DNA of 64,000 bases. It comes from Prostheceraeus crozeri. Lineage: Eukaryota; Platyhelminthes; Polycladida; Euryleptidae. The position numbers were made by a program, and so were the translations under genes. The notes beneath the pieces are model-generated. The model made no database searches. It saw nothing but the letters and a program-made list of their open reading frames with translations, and was not told the origin of the DNA. Location: positions 62,001 through 126,000 of the forward strand of contig CAJQUW010007419.1 of assembly GCA_907163375.1 (NCBI GenBank), read 5' to 3'. Of the stretch, positions 48,121 to 57,950 are shown piece after piece; the stretch's first letter is position 1, and every line of letters begins with the position of its first letter.

Positions 48121-48253
48121 GTATTTGAATTCCTCTTGTTCGAAATTGAATCTCTCTTGTTCCAAATTGAATCTCTCTTGTTCGAAATTGAGTCTCTCTT
48201 GTTCCAAATTGAATCTCTCTTGTTCGTATTTGAATCTCTCTTGTTCGTATTTG
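48121..48253 (-). repeat. Right terminal 22-bp repeat array
   Basis: Six 22-bp units, inverse of the left array (44713-44864) and in the same internal order, including the variant unit ending GAATTCC nearest the element's middle. It is followed by the tip GAGTGAATAGGTG and TA. Confidence 0.95.
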
Positions 48254-48468
48254 TGAGTGAATAGGTGTATACTTGACCAGACGCTTATAGCTATGCGTAC
48301 AGAGTCAAGGTTATCCATGGATTGCATTTCAAGAAGTCAAAGATTCATCACTGAGAGCTAGATCCATTTGAATTTTGAGTCATGTTTGTCAGAAATCCTG
48401 GACTATGCCCTTTTCACTGTTGATAGCCTTCTGAAGTATAGGCCTATTGCAAAGTCAAGGACAAGACA

Positions 48469-49736
48469 ATGATGAAAGAGAATTTTGATGCATCTGCTAC
48501 ACCTTGTACTAGTCGATTCGCGTGTTTTACAGATGAAGAACAGGCAGCAATAATAAAAGCAGGCATACCAACATCCACCCAAAGAAAAGAAGACTGGGCC
48601 GTTAAGATATTTTTCGAATGGCACACTGAACGCAAAAGTGACATACTTAACAACAGAAGAAAAGGTCTCATGGTTCTCAAAGAGCCCAAAGACTGGACAG
48701 CTAGCGATTGGAACATTCTTCTGAAAGAATTTGTGCTGGAGGTGCGAAAAGAAAATAAAGAAGTCTACACGTTATCATCAGTTAAAGACATATATTCAAT
48801 GCTAAATCACTACTGCAAGTACACATTGAAAACAAGAATTTTTGGACTGATTTAGATTTGTAGGAATCAAGAATATCACTAGATGCTGCAATGAAAAGTG
48901 CTACAAGGCAAGGAAGAGTTTCAGGCTTGACTGCCAGTAAACCCATTCCTTTCGATTTGGAGATGCAATATGTTGAGTGTGAAGCATCCGAAGCAGCTAG
49001 TTTTCACCTTGATATACTACATCGGAAAGCATTTCGCAATAAGGGGTGGTTCAGAGCTGCACAGACTCCAATATGACAAAGAACTGAAAATTGCGTTTGA
49101 GAATGGTGAGGAAATTCTAGAATTCTCTGAAAATCGCGACTGGAAAACACGACGTGGAGGTCTAAAGGAGAAACCTAGACCATTGCGACGTCTGGAAGTG
49201 ACACATACTCCAGAACATGAAAGATGCTTAGTTTGCATTTGGAAACTGTACATGTCAAAGAGGCCAAGTAATTGCAGTGTATCCAATCTCTTTTTATCGT
49301 GATATCGAAGTGAAGCCTCGATTGAACAAGGAAAGTGGTTCCAAAATCTGGCAATTGGACGACACTCCTTGGAGTGAGAAATCTTACTGATGTGATTCCT
49401 ACTTCCAACAAGACACACTTCAGCAACCAATCATTACGAAAAACGTGTGCAACAACATTGCACAAGGCAGGCTTCGAGAGAGCAGACATTGCAAAAGTTA
49501 CTGTTCATACATCTCAAGCCATAGAAAATTATATTGAACACGATTCCAACGATTTCCATCGTTTAGCGATGGCATTGTACACCGGTGGAGCAATGTTATC
49601 AGATTCTGCCGGAACCGCATCGTCGAATTCTGGAAACGATAAATGTCAAAAGCTTATTTTCAATGCCCCAATGAGCAAGAAGATGAAAATCAGATCCAAT
49701 AGTGATACAAACACAATTGAATTCTCTTTTGAGTAG
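48469..49736 (+). pseudogene. Crypton-type tyrosine recombinase, broken
   Basis: Begins with ATG at 48469. The N-terminal part (FTDEEQAAIIKAGIPTSTQR, EPKDWTASDWNILLKEF, SVKDIYSMLNHY) resembles the SAM-like core-binding domain of Crypton recombinases and of the vertebrate genes derived from them (ZMYM2/KIAA1958 type). The catalytic part shows LIYYIGKHFAIRGGSELHRL with the first Arg near 49050, then FSNQSLRKTCATTLHKAGF with the second Arg near 49430 and VTVHTSQAIENYIEHD with the likely Tyr nucleophile near 49530. Around four frame changes or stops separate these blocks, near 48855, 49005 and 49290-49335. The usual His before the second Arg is Gln. Element ends not found. Confidence 0.78.
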
Positions 49737-50030
49737 ACTTTCTATTTTGACTTTTTCATGTACATGTACAGTACTGTGCAGAAAGATTGCCCCACCCACA
49801 AGTATTCTATGGAAACAGCTCTTTTACATGTATAGGTAATTATAATGATATGTGGTCAAAATCAATGGCTCTGCTTATCAATTTCATCATTTCCTCATTC
49901 AGTTACAGTCCTTTGCATGCGTTGTATATGGCCTGTGACACTAACAGTTATGAAATCTATCAAATAGAGAGGGGTAGGCCTGAAGGAAAAGACAAACATT
50001 TATTATGTCGTTCGACACGTTTAATCAGCA

Positions 50031-50206
50031 TAGCTGCTTTGCGATAATGCGTCATGTTTGGTTGAATCAAGTCAGCGGCCAATCATTGCGGGAATCGAGA
50101 CAACAGTCGTCATCATTTTAGCTGCTTTGCGATAATGCGTCATGTTAAGTTGAATCAAGGCAGCAGCCAATCATTGCGGGAATCGAGACAACAGTTGTCA
50201 TCAATG
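50031..50206 (+). repeat. Two 88-bp tandem units in the Tc1 leader
   Basis: GCTGCTTTGCGATAATGCG occurs at about 50034 and again 88 bp later, followed in both by CCAATCATTGCGGGAATCG and GAGACAACAG. A few substitutions separate the units. Confidence 0.9.
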
Positions 50207-50289
50207 CTGCATTCAACACGCGTGGGTATACTGATTTCTATCTTGCATCGTCTTATCAATGACATTTGTTTTCACTGTGCGCTGATAAT

Positions 50290-51301
50290 GGCAACCTCCA
50301 GCGATTTTACTCATGGTCAAATTATTGGCCTTTATCAATCTGGTTCGATGTCTCATCAGGAAATTGCAGCTGCAGTCGGAAAAGATCGTCGCACTGTGGA
50401 TCGTATCATTCAAAAATTTGAGGAAAGAGGTAACACGGAAGCTGATTATCACAATAACGGCCGCCCTAGGGTTACCTCAGAGCGCGAAGACCGAAAGATT
50501 GCAAAGTTATCAAAAGCCGCTCCTAGAGCATCATCCAGAGAATTGGCTGAAGAGCTTGCGACTGATTATGGTGTGCAACTTGACTCTTCTACCGTTCGGA
50601 GAAGACTCTTAGAGGCAGGACGGCCAGCTTATTAATAGTCCAGTATTAACGCCAGCAATGCGAGAAAAAAACTTCGATGGGCGAAAGATCACAGGCATTG
50701 GGATATTGATGACTGGTCAAAAGTCATGTTTACCGATGAAACATGATTGGAGATCCAACCACTTCAGACCCGCTTCGTGAGATGTACGGTTGGTGAGATT
50801 CGAAAAGCAGATCACTTCGCTGCTCGATTTCGTCATCCTTTAAAGCTAATGATATGGGGTTGCATGTCAATACGAGGTACAGGGCGCTTCCATGTCGTAG
50901 ATGGATCAATGAATAAAGAGCAGTACCTCCGAGTTCTGGAAAGCAGAGTGTTACCGCAGGCGCATGATTGGTGGGAAGGTGAGGCGTGGATCCTTCAGCA
51001 AGACTTGGCACCTTGCCATACCGCCAAAGTGTGTAAGGAGTTCTTGCGTTTGAATAGAGTGCGGCTTTTGGAATGGCCGGGGAACAGCCCGGACCTGAAC
51101 GTTATAGAGAACTTATGGTTCATCTTGAAGCAAAAAATTAATAAACATGAAGTGAAGACGAAGCAAGACATCATCAAGCAATGCCTCGACATCTTGATGC
51201 GAACCAATGAAATGACTGATATTTGCAAAAAACTTATAGAATCGATGCCTCGAAGAGTAGCAGAATGCATTAAGGCGAAAGGTGGACCGTTGACTTACTG
51301 A
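50290..51301 (+). pseudogene. Tc1 transposase (DD34E), lightly broken
   Basis: Best start is ATG 50290 (MATSSDFTHGQIIGLYQSGS). Two helix-turn-helix units follow (SHQEIAAAVGKDRRTVDRII and SSRELAEELATDYG) with a GRPR hook between them. The catalytic core has FTDET (first Asp), LQQDLAPCHTAK (second Asp) and WPGNSPDLNVIENLW (Glu), with 34 residues between second Asp and Glu, the Tc1 spacing. Breaks are a TAA-TAG pair at 50633-50638 with a short out-of-frame stretch around it and a TGA at 50744, where the family usually has Trp after DET. Otherwise 337 codons, normal length for the family. Confidence 0.9.
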
Positions 51302-51843
51302 ACTTTGCTATATCTCATGTGAATTAAGTTTGTTTCTATGAATTGTTAATTGATAAATGTATACATGGTTTTGCATTTTACCAACAGCATAAAGGAAATC
51401 AGCTAAAAATGCATTCTAATAAGCATTTACAATAGTCAGTACGATAGGATAACACTAAGATAAGTTTTCGAAGTAGTTATACTAATATGTGATACCTTAT
51501 CGTTTCTTAAAGTCATAATTCGCCGAATATCTCATAAAATTTAGGGTGGGGCAATCTTTTTGCACAGTACTGTAAGCATACTTAGAGTTCAATGTCCCAT
51601 CGTTTGTGTTTTCGGCAACATCTATGCCAATTTTCAATGGTCCGCTTTCAATATCATCAAGTTGCATCAAAGAGGTATTCTATAAAATGTAGAATTCTCT
51701 TGTCCCCTAGATTCATATAATAGCTTATCAAGGATTTCTATATAGTATATCGGGATGAGACACTACCGATATCTACATACATTAGTAGTCCTGTTTTGAA
51801 GACAGTTGATTGTTAAGTTTCACGATTATACTTTGTCAAAGTG

Positions 51844-52044
51844 ACTTTCAAATGTGTTGTCGATGGTTGTAGCACAAATTGTAGAACCCAAATAGAAAAC
51901 AAGATCATACTATTTCATTTCATTGTTTCCCAAAAGACACTGAAAGATTCAAAAAAATATATGCTGCAAAATATTCGAAAATTTGAAGAGAGAATTTTGA
52001 ATCACATAATATCAAGAACATCTACTCGCGCAACAACTTATTAA
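51844..52044 (+). pseudogene. THAP-like N-terminal domain, left arm
   Basis: Frame reads TFKCVVDGCSTNCRTQIENK then IILFHF, matching the first Cys pair and the LFHFP-like block of THAP DNA-binding fingers; a basic helix KKYMLQNIRKFEE follows. The expected later Cys-x2-His is not seen before the stop at about 52042, so the finger is incomplete or finishes in another exon. No ATG at the start. The same sequence is inverted in the right arm. Confidence 0.6.
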
Positions 52045-52176
52045 AATCCGGTGAATTTGTTATTTCTTTTGCTCCCAGTTGATTCAATTATAGCAACTCC
52101 ATTCCAGGAAAGTTGTCTGATATCAAGGAACTCTACTATATCGAAAAGTCAAGACAGTTAAAAATGGCACATAATT

Positions 52177-52533
52177 ATGTTGAATAACAAAGCTTTGACT
52201 TCAAATGGAATATTGAAAAGTTCAGTTCTTTTAACTAATTCTTTCTTACTCGAATTAGCTATTCAAGCACTGAAGCAATACAACCTCATTGACATTTTGG
52301 TAGCGCTTCAAATTTTCCGTTGTTTTATTGACGTGATTAAAGTAAAGACTCCAATGATAGGACTTCATAAACGAAGTGAGCATTCCGATCCTATAAAATT
52401 AATTCAGAATTGTAAACTCGATTATCTGGAACGTTTCCTTGATGTCATGCTAGTAGCTTGGGTGGTCTCAAAATCTCTTAGCCTGAGGAGAGAGTCATTT
52501 TACGACATGATCCAGTCCACCAAAACCCTTTGA
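52177..52533 (+). pseudogene. P-element transposase fragment
   Basis: A 118-codon frame with VALQIFRCFIDVIKVKTPMI, then GLHKRSEHSDPIKLIQN, KLDYLERFLDVML and KSLSLRRESFYDMIQSTKTL. The layout (Phe-x2-Asp segment, a KTP block, then a long helical segment ending in a TF-like motif) resembles the middle of P/THAP9-type transposases. This is resemblance by eye, not a confirmed match. Downstream frames to about 52900 look decayed. The position between inverted THAP arms supports the reading. Confidence 0.5.
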
Positions 52534-53456
52534 GTGTAATTAGTGTTTCATTTCTTTTTGTGGTTCTAAGTATGTCCTCTTCGGACAAATTCATTCGAGT
52601 GCCGCTTCATCTGGTGTCGACAGTCTTCATGTTGAAAAGATTTGATATCTATAAAAAGGATGTAACTAATGCAGAAACAGCAAAAGGATTTCCTTTCTAA
52701 GCATTCTGAAGTATCCCAAAGCTTTGAACATTGCTGCTGATCGCTCAGAATCAATTAATTAGGATTTTCTCGAGATTTTTTTCAATCATGTCTGAACACA
52801 CAAACTCGGACTTAAGAAGAAAGGCACTATATGTAAAGCTTAGGTATTTATATTCAGAAAAGTCATCATTAAAAATTGTCCTTCGTGTTATTTGATTCAA
52901 ATCAAGTGAGAAGTGACCTCGTCCGACACTACTTCAACTTAGACGAACAGGATTATTTGCTGCATTTTCTCGCGATGGCTTGATTGTACCAACAAATTGT
53001 CTGATGGACATGACCATAAAAGCATGGAATCTATTAAAAATCCGCATAAAGAAAGCCCGAAAAAATCGTATCCACAAGAACTAATGCAAAGTTTTCGAAA
53101 AACTTCTTTGTATTTGTTGGCAAGAACTTTTATTGCAATGATTTGAAATTGGACATCCATTTCAATTTTCTGTACTGAAATGATTCGTCAGTTGTTGTAT
53201 GAAAAATTACACACCAGTATAGAAATCTGGATTTACAGGCTATCTGTCCAAGTCTGTATTCGAAAGGTGCAGAAGCTGTCTAGGAAATTCTCATGCATTT
53301 TTTTGAAATAAGCGATCGATTTATACAAAGTTGTTTGGTAAGAACGACTGAAATGGATGGCCCCGAAAATTCTACAACTTCAGTCAATTGCGTAATGCAC
53401 AATCTATCCTCTATCAAAACCATAAGTCAAGCTGGTGGAATGATATAAAGAAATAT

Positions 53457-53660
53457 TCATGCACTGGTTGTGGGAGTAGATGTTCTTGATATTATGTGAT
53501 TCAAACTTCCCTCTTCAAATTTTCGAATATTTTGCAGCATATATTTTTTTGAATCTTTCAGTGTCTTTTGGGAAACAATGAAATGAAATAGTATGATATT
53601 GTTTTCTATTTGGGTTCTACAATTTGTGCTACAACCATCGACAACACATTTGAAAGTCAC
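53457..53660 (-). pseudogene. THAP-like N-terminal domain, right arm (inverted)
   Basis: Inverse copy of the left-arm stretch, again TFKCVVDGCSTNCRTQIENN, differing by only a few residues and diverging from the left arm after RTST near 53480. The near identity shows that the two arms were made from one another recently or are kept alike by gene conversion. Confidence 0.6.
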
Positions 53661-53780
53661 TTTGACAAAGTATAATCGTGAAACTTAACAATCAACTGTC
53701 TTCAAAACAGGACTACTAATGTATGTAGATATCGGTAGTGTCTCATCCCGATATACTATATAGAAATCCAGGAGCTTATC

Positions 53781-55181
53781 CTCCAAGTCTATCGCAAATG
53801 TCCACTGAATGTAATAATACGAATATTTCTACGAAAATTTATCTTGCCCTCCCAGAAGAGCAAGATAAAAAATATTGCCCTGTGACCATAGAAATTAACA
53901 ATACCATAGAAAGTCTTAGAATGGAAATTGCATGAAAATTATGGCACACGCTGGGGGAACTTAGTTGAGGCAAAATGCAACTTGTGCGATCTGGTTTCCA
54001 TGTTTTTTGATTGGCAATTATATTTATCAGGCCAATTCTTGATCTGCATTGTTGGCCCTTGTCCAAAGACCATGTACTCAAAAGCAATAGTGAATTTACA
54101 AAATGCTGCGCCGACAGGATGACAAAGAAGGAAATCCTTTTAAACGTTCTGTATGGTCATCATTTTGAAATATCGCTCCGATAATCTATCAATACTATAA
54201 TCAGACTCTTATGCAACTTTTAATGTCGATTTACAGAACATGCATAACTCCAGCTTGAAATCAGAGGCCAAGAAATCTTAAAGTATTCATTTTACTTTAA
54301 AGGGTTCCCCTGTTCACTAAATTTGAATAATTTTCAAAATCTCAACATGCATTCGAATATCAGTCTCCAAAATATCACATGTGTCATTCAATGATTAATT
54401 GAAAAGTTCCAGCGACATTTCATTCATTTGAGAAATGATTGTCTGTAAAGAAACTTTCAGTGTGTTTATTCCAGAAAAGCGCCACGTTTCTTAGCCTCTT
54501 GAGGAAGAAATTATCCAATAATTAGACTTTCTATCGGTGAATTCTTCAGATGTTCTTACAAACAGCACACCGACTACTTTCAATTATGACTTTGTGAACC
54601 AATTTTTAATTCGCATTCCAATATTGAAACATTGGAAACTAATTGTCAGTGACTGCTACAAATAGACGCACTATATTAATCCATGGAATAGTAGGCTATT
54701 TCACATGAAACAGTGCCGCCATCTCACTTGCAATTCTCTTCATGAAAATCCTGTAATTAGGTGACAACAACTTCCACAACCAACTTGGCAAATAGTTTGA
54801 CTATGATACAATGTTTTAGATCGAATCTGATCTACAAACCATAGATTTTTCCATGTGCCATCATTGTACATAGGCAAGATATCAAACTTCCATTCTAGTG
54901 TACTATTATCCATTTCTATGCCTGTGACACTTTTCATATCATGGCATTATTACCTTCACAGACTTAGAGGATTTAAGGATCAGAGATTTAGAGGATCACA
55001 GATTTAAAGTGATCACTTAAAGCACACAGGAAATGACCAACTTTTGTCCACTGTAGTGAAGATTGAATTTAGCGTGCAATGCTAAGACCCTAGAGCACGG
55101 CATGTTGGCAAAGTATCCTTTCACCTAATTGCACATGAATTTTAGAAATATTTTCTGCAACAATGCCATGACGATCGAATT
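53781..55181. other. No gene seen upstream of the receptor
   Basis: Short frames only. At 54959-55010 AGATTTAGAGGATCA/CAGATTTA words repeat weakly. No clear core promoter motif is recognised before the receptor gene. Confidence 0.45.
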
Positions 55182-56300
55182 ATGTCTCACCTATCAATTG
55201 ATGGATCTAATTACAATGACATCCTATTTCGTGAATTTTTCATTTCTAATCGTTGCTCAATTTTGAACGTTTCACAAATGCATCCAGCACCACAGTATTT
55301 TTTGGCAATGACCAAAATTAATGCTTCCTTAATATTCTTATGGTCTATTCTTGGTATCGCACTTAACATGTTTGCAATCTATATAATTCGAGAAATAAGG
55401 AAAGTCGAGATCAGGAAATTACGATCAATGTATTACCTGCTATTGATTATGATATCATTTGCCAACATATTGAAATCAGCAGCTTTTATTTCATTTGTGA
55501 CCGTTCGTCTCTATCATGATTTCCGGATTTTTGTTGATAATTCAATCATCTTTGGCTTTCTTTCTTTTTCATACTTTTCATCAAGAGTCATTTTAATGGG
55601 ACCAGGAAATATTCCAGCTTGCTTATTGGTAGTAATGAACGTCGTGCACATATTGAGGCTACGAAATCCTTATCAAAAGATTAATAAGATGATCTATAAT
55701 TTCACCGCTATTGGTGTACCTATCATGCACCTATTCATCGGAATTTCTATTGGACTGTGCAGCATCATCAGGAATTGTGGTGGCATTATCATATTTGAGA
55801 TTTGGAAGAAGTTTTTATATTTGAGTGCAATTATCTATTTCGGCACGGTTGTGATCTACACCATCGCTATTCTGATATGCAATATATTGGTCATAAAATT
55901 TAAAGTGAACATGGAAAGGAAGAGATTCACTTGTAAATTTGGACTAGTGCATAACTATGACTACTTTAATGAAGCAAGACGCATTTCAAAGTTTTCAAAA
56001 TACATTATTGTTTTGAGTATTATTGCCCTCTGTTTTACTATACCTCTTTGTCTGGCTGTGATGCTGGTATACACCCTCAGGGGCATTAACTATTACTGTT
56101 TTCTGACAGCTGTTATGTCAGTTGTGAATATTGCTGCCACTAATTCAATGGTGTTTGTTTTTGCACTCTACATTATGGATAAGAAGCTTCGAAAAAACTG
56201 TGACCGTATTCTTGTCCTTCTCGGACTGATAAAGGCTCAAACCGTGAATAGGTATGGAAAGAAAGATTATCTGATCTTGAAGCAACCGCCTTTAAATTAG
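55182..56300 (+). CDS. Single-exon seven-transmembrane receptor, rhodopsin-like, orphan
   Basis: A 372-residue membrane protein, probably a plasma-membrane G-protein-coupled receptor. Hydrophobic segments at about 47-69, 82-107, 121-158 (long, with a GPG break), 171-196, 211-240, 273-298 and 305-331 give seven helices. The N-terminal 45 residues have possible N-glycosylation sites (NVS at 29, NAS at 47). After helix 3, HILRLRNPYQK stands where class A receptors have DRYxxIxxP, and NSMVFVFALYIMDKKLRK stands for NPxxY plus the basic helix 8, so both hallmark motifs are altered. A basic third loop (about 241-272) and short tail follow. ATG 55182 is the first in frame; Met33 or Met43 would shorten the outer part. 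It has no introns and no breaks amid dead transposons, so it looks maintained. Ligand unknown; chemosensory-type receptors in marine invertebrates are often intronless. Confidence 0.8.
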   Translation: MSHLSIDGSNYNDILFREFFISNRCSILNVSQMHPAPQYFLAMTKINASLIFLWSILGIALNMFAIYIIREIRKVEIRKLRSMYYLLLIMISFANILKSAAFISFVTVRLYHDFRIFVDNSIIFGFLSFSYFSSRVILMGPGNIPACLLVVMNVVHILRLRNPYQKINKMIYNFTAIGVPIMHLFIGISIGLCSIIRNCGGIIIFEIWKKFLYLSAIIYFGTVVIYTIAILICNILVIKFKVNMERKRFTCKFGLVHNYDYFNEARRISKFSKYIIVLSIIALCFTIPLCLAVMLVYTLRGINYYCFLTAVMSVVNIAATNSMVFVFALYIMDKKLRKNCDRILVLLGLIKAQTVNRYGKKDYLILKQPPLN

Positions 56301-57560
56301 CAAATGATAAAAAAGCTGTATAATGCTTATTTGGTTATCTAGAATATAAATATTTATGTTTACAACTTCACTGACTTTGTAATTGTTATTGTCAATGCAT
56401 AGCAGGGTTAAATCCGGGTAGGGTCCGCGTGTCCGGTTCTTATGGTTCTTACGGTCCAGGTTTTTCCGGGTCGACAGACCCGGACTGGAAATTTTCTATT
56501 CCATCGCTTTTTTGTAGCTCTCATATTGCATGACCAATGGCACTTACAAAAATTATTGTAAATCTTTATGAGGAATTTTGCGAAGTTGAATCGAGAAACT
56601 CGAGAAAGTTGCGTTGTTTTCAACGCGTACCTGTTCACCAATGCAAACAAAACCTTGTGACGCAATTTATGAAACACTATCCTTCATCAATCTTGAAAAT
56701 ACGTCATGATTTGTTAATTATGAAAAATTGTTCTATATTTTGAGCGTTTGAATCAGAAGTACATGAATGGGAGAATATATTTATTTGCAAAATGCTTTGA
56801 AAAACGTAAAGCGTATAATTTCAATAGGCATACCGGTAATGAAAAATCCTGTTAAGTGTAGTTATATATTGGCTAATTTACAGTAGGCTTATGCTACTCA
56901 GTTTTAACATCTATTTAGCAACAGTTCACGGTTTGAAATAGGGCCTGTGCTAAAAAACGGATGAAATTCAGCTTGGCTTTATATTTTGCTATTTTAATAG
57001 ACAAATATTACAGTATTTGATTGCTTTGAGTAAAATACATCTTGAGTACCGTATCTTTGTGCAAAAACGCTCATCTAGCCAGCCGATTCTTTGAATTTGG
57101 ATAAGAGTTTCAACAAAAGAACTGAATTACTGGCATATAGGCCTACTGTATGTAAGATTCTATTGGGATAATTAGTATTGCTTGGTAGTAGGCCTACATT
57201 ACAATTGATAAAATCGATGGAGTGTGGCACGTATAAGGCTTGTGGACATAGTCAAGCTAGGCCTATCCCTTGCCTATTCAATGTCATTAGATTGGAATCA
57301 GATCGTTTAGGGTTTTGTAAGCTTAAAGCCAGTACCTACGGTTGTGGATATACAATAGGCCGGCCAAAGTTGGAGTGCCTTATTCATCTGCATCTGCAAG
57401 TAAGCTTAGGCATAGGCTATGATATAGGCCCTACAAGCCTAATACAATAGAAAAAACCTTATATTTATGCCGGTATACCGGTTATACCGGTTTAAACATG
57501 GCCTTAGGCTTCTAGAAATTAGCTATCTTTTTAAGACAAGTAACCTGAAAATTGATAAAT
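56301..57560. other. No gene; GC-rich repeat piece and TAGGCCTA-rich DNA
   Basis: At about 56414-56490 GGGTCCGCGTGTCCGGTTC and GGTCCAGGTTTTTCCGGGTC recur in related form near 58640-58755 (GTCCGGTCCTATGGGTCCAG). TACCGGTTATACCGG lies at 57474-57490. AGGCCTA words are frequent from 57130. No coding signal. Confidence 0.5.
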
Positions 57561-57950
57561 GTATCAAATCTCAACAGATGTAACCACCACGAGAAATGTT
57601 GCGGCCTGTTGGGCCTCATCAGTTGTGGGTATGTTCGAACCAGCGGTATTGTAGCTAGGGGATGTGCAAACATGACCTCTAATCACAAAGCCACCGGACC
57701 ATCTGTCGAGAGCGTGAATTAGCCAGGAAGGTACTGCTTTAACGCAGGCACGTGGAGGGCGGATTGCATTCTGGAATCACTTAATACCGCATCCGAGATT
57801 GAGGCGCTTCACGCAGGCGCTACTCATTACATGCTAAGTTTGCACGTCCTTTAGCTACAAAGTCGCTGGTTCGAACCTACCCGCGATTGGTGAGGACCAA
57901 CAGGCCGAGACATTTCTCGTGGTGGCCACATCTGTTGAGATTTGATAAAT
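57561..57950. repeat. Foldback repeat with tRNA-like B box
   Basis: Arms 57561-57675 and 57835-57950 are diverged inverses sharing TATCAAATCTCAACAGATGT, CCACCACGAGAAATGT and GGTTCGAACCAGCG. Each arm carries GTTCGAAC, which in the right arm sits in a tRNA-like context (TTTAGCTACAAAGTCGCTGG then TTCGAACC). Could be two tRNA-derived SINE-like units head to head. Loop about 160 bp. Confidence 0.7.

Larger units (their letters stand above)
44699..48267 (-). mobile_element. 3.57-kb TA-flanked transposon with 22-bp repeat arrays as ends
   Basis: Tips CACCTTTTCACTC (44699) and GAGTGAATAGGTG (48267) are inverse and flanked by TA (44697-44698, 48268-48269). Inside each tip lies an array of 22-bp units (seven left, six right) in inverse orientation, so the whole inverted repeat is about 165-180 bp. 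The minus strand carries an IS630/Tc1/mariner-type transposase (47154-45363). The element has itself been entered by a 723-bp foldback element (45975-46697) and holds a mariner fragment (about 47327-47800). Confidence 0.9.
49769..51572 (+). mobile_element. Tc1 element, 1.8 kb, with terminal repeats
   Basis: CAGTACTGTGCAGAAAGATT at 49769 is inverted at 51572, with TA on both sides (49767-49768, 51573-51574). The terminal repeats match over about 28 bp with one mismatch. A transposase gene fills 50290-51301. An 88-bp tandem duplication sits at 50031-50206 in the 5' leader. The element looks complete in structure but its gene has a few breaks. Confidence 0.93.
51730..53772 (+). mobile_element. 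P-type element with ~295-bp inverted arms
   Basis: An exact 8-bp target duplication AGCTTATC flanks it (51722-51729, 53773-53780). The arms 51732-52026 and 53472-53769 are near-identical inverses beginning GGATTTCTATATAG. Each arm holds a THAP-like coding stretch. The middle (about 52080-53450) carries a decayed plus-strand coding block. 8-bp duplications and a THAP domain are both features of the P superfamily. The arms are far longer than ordinary P-element terminal repeats. Confidence 0.82.
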
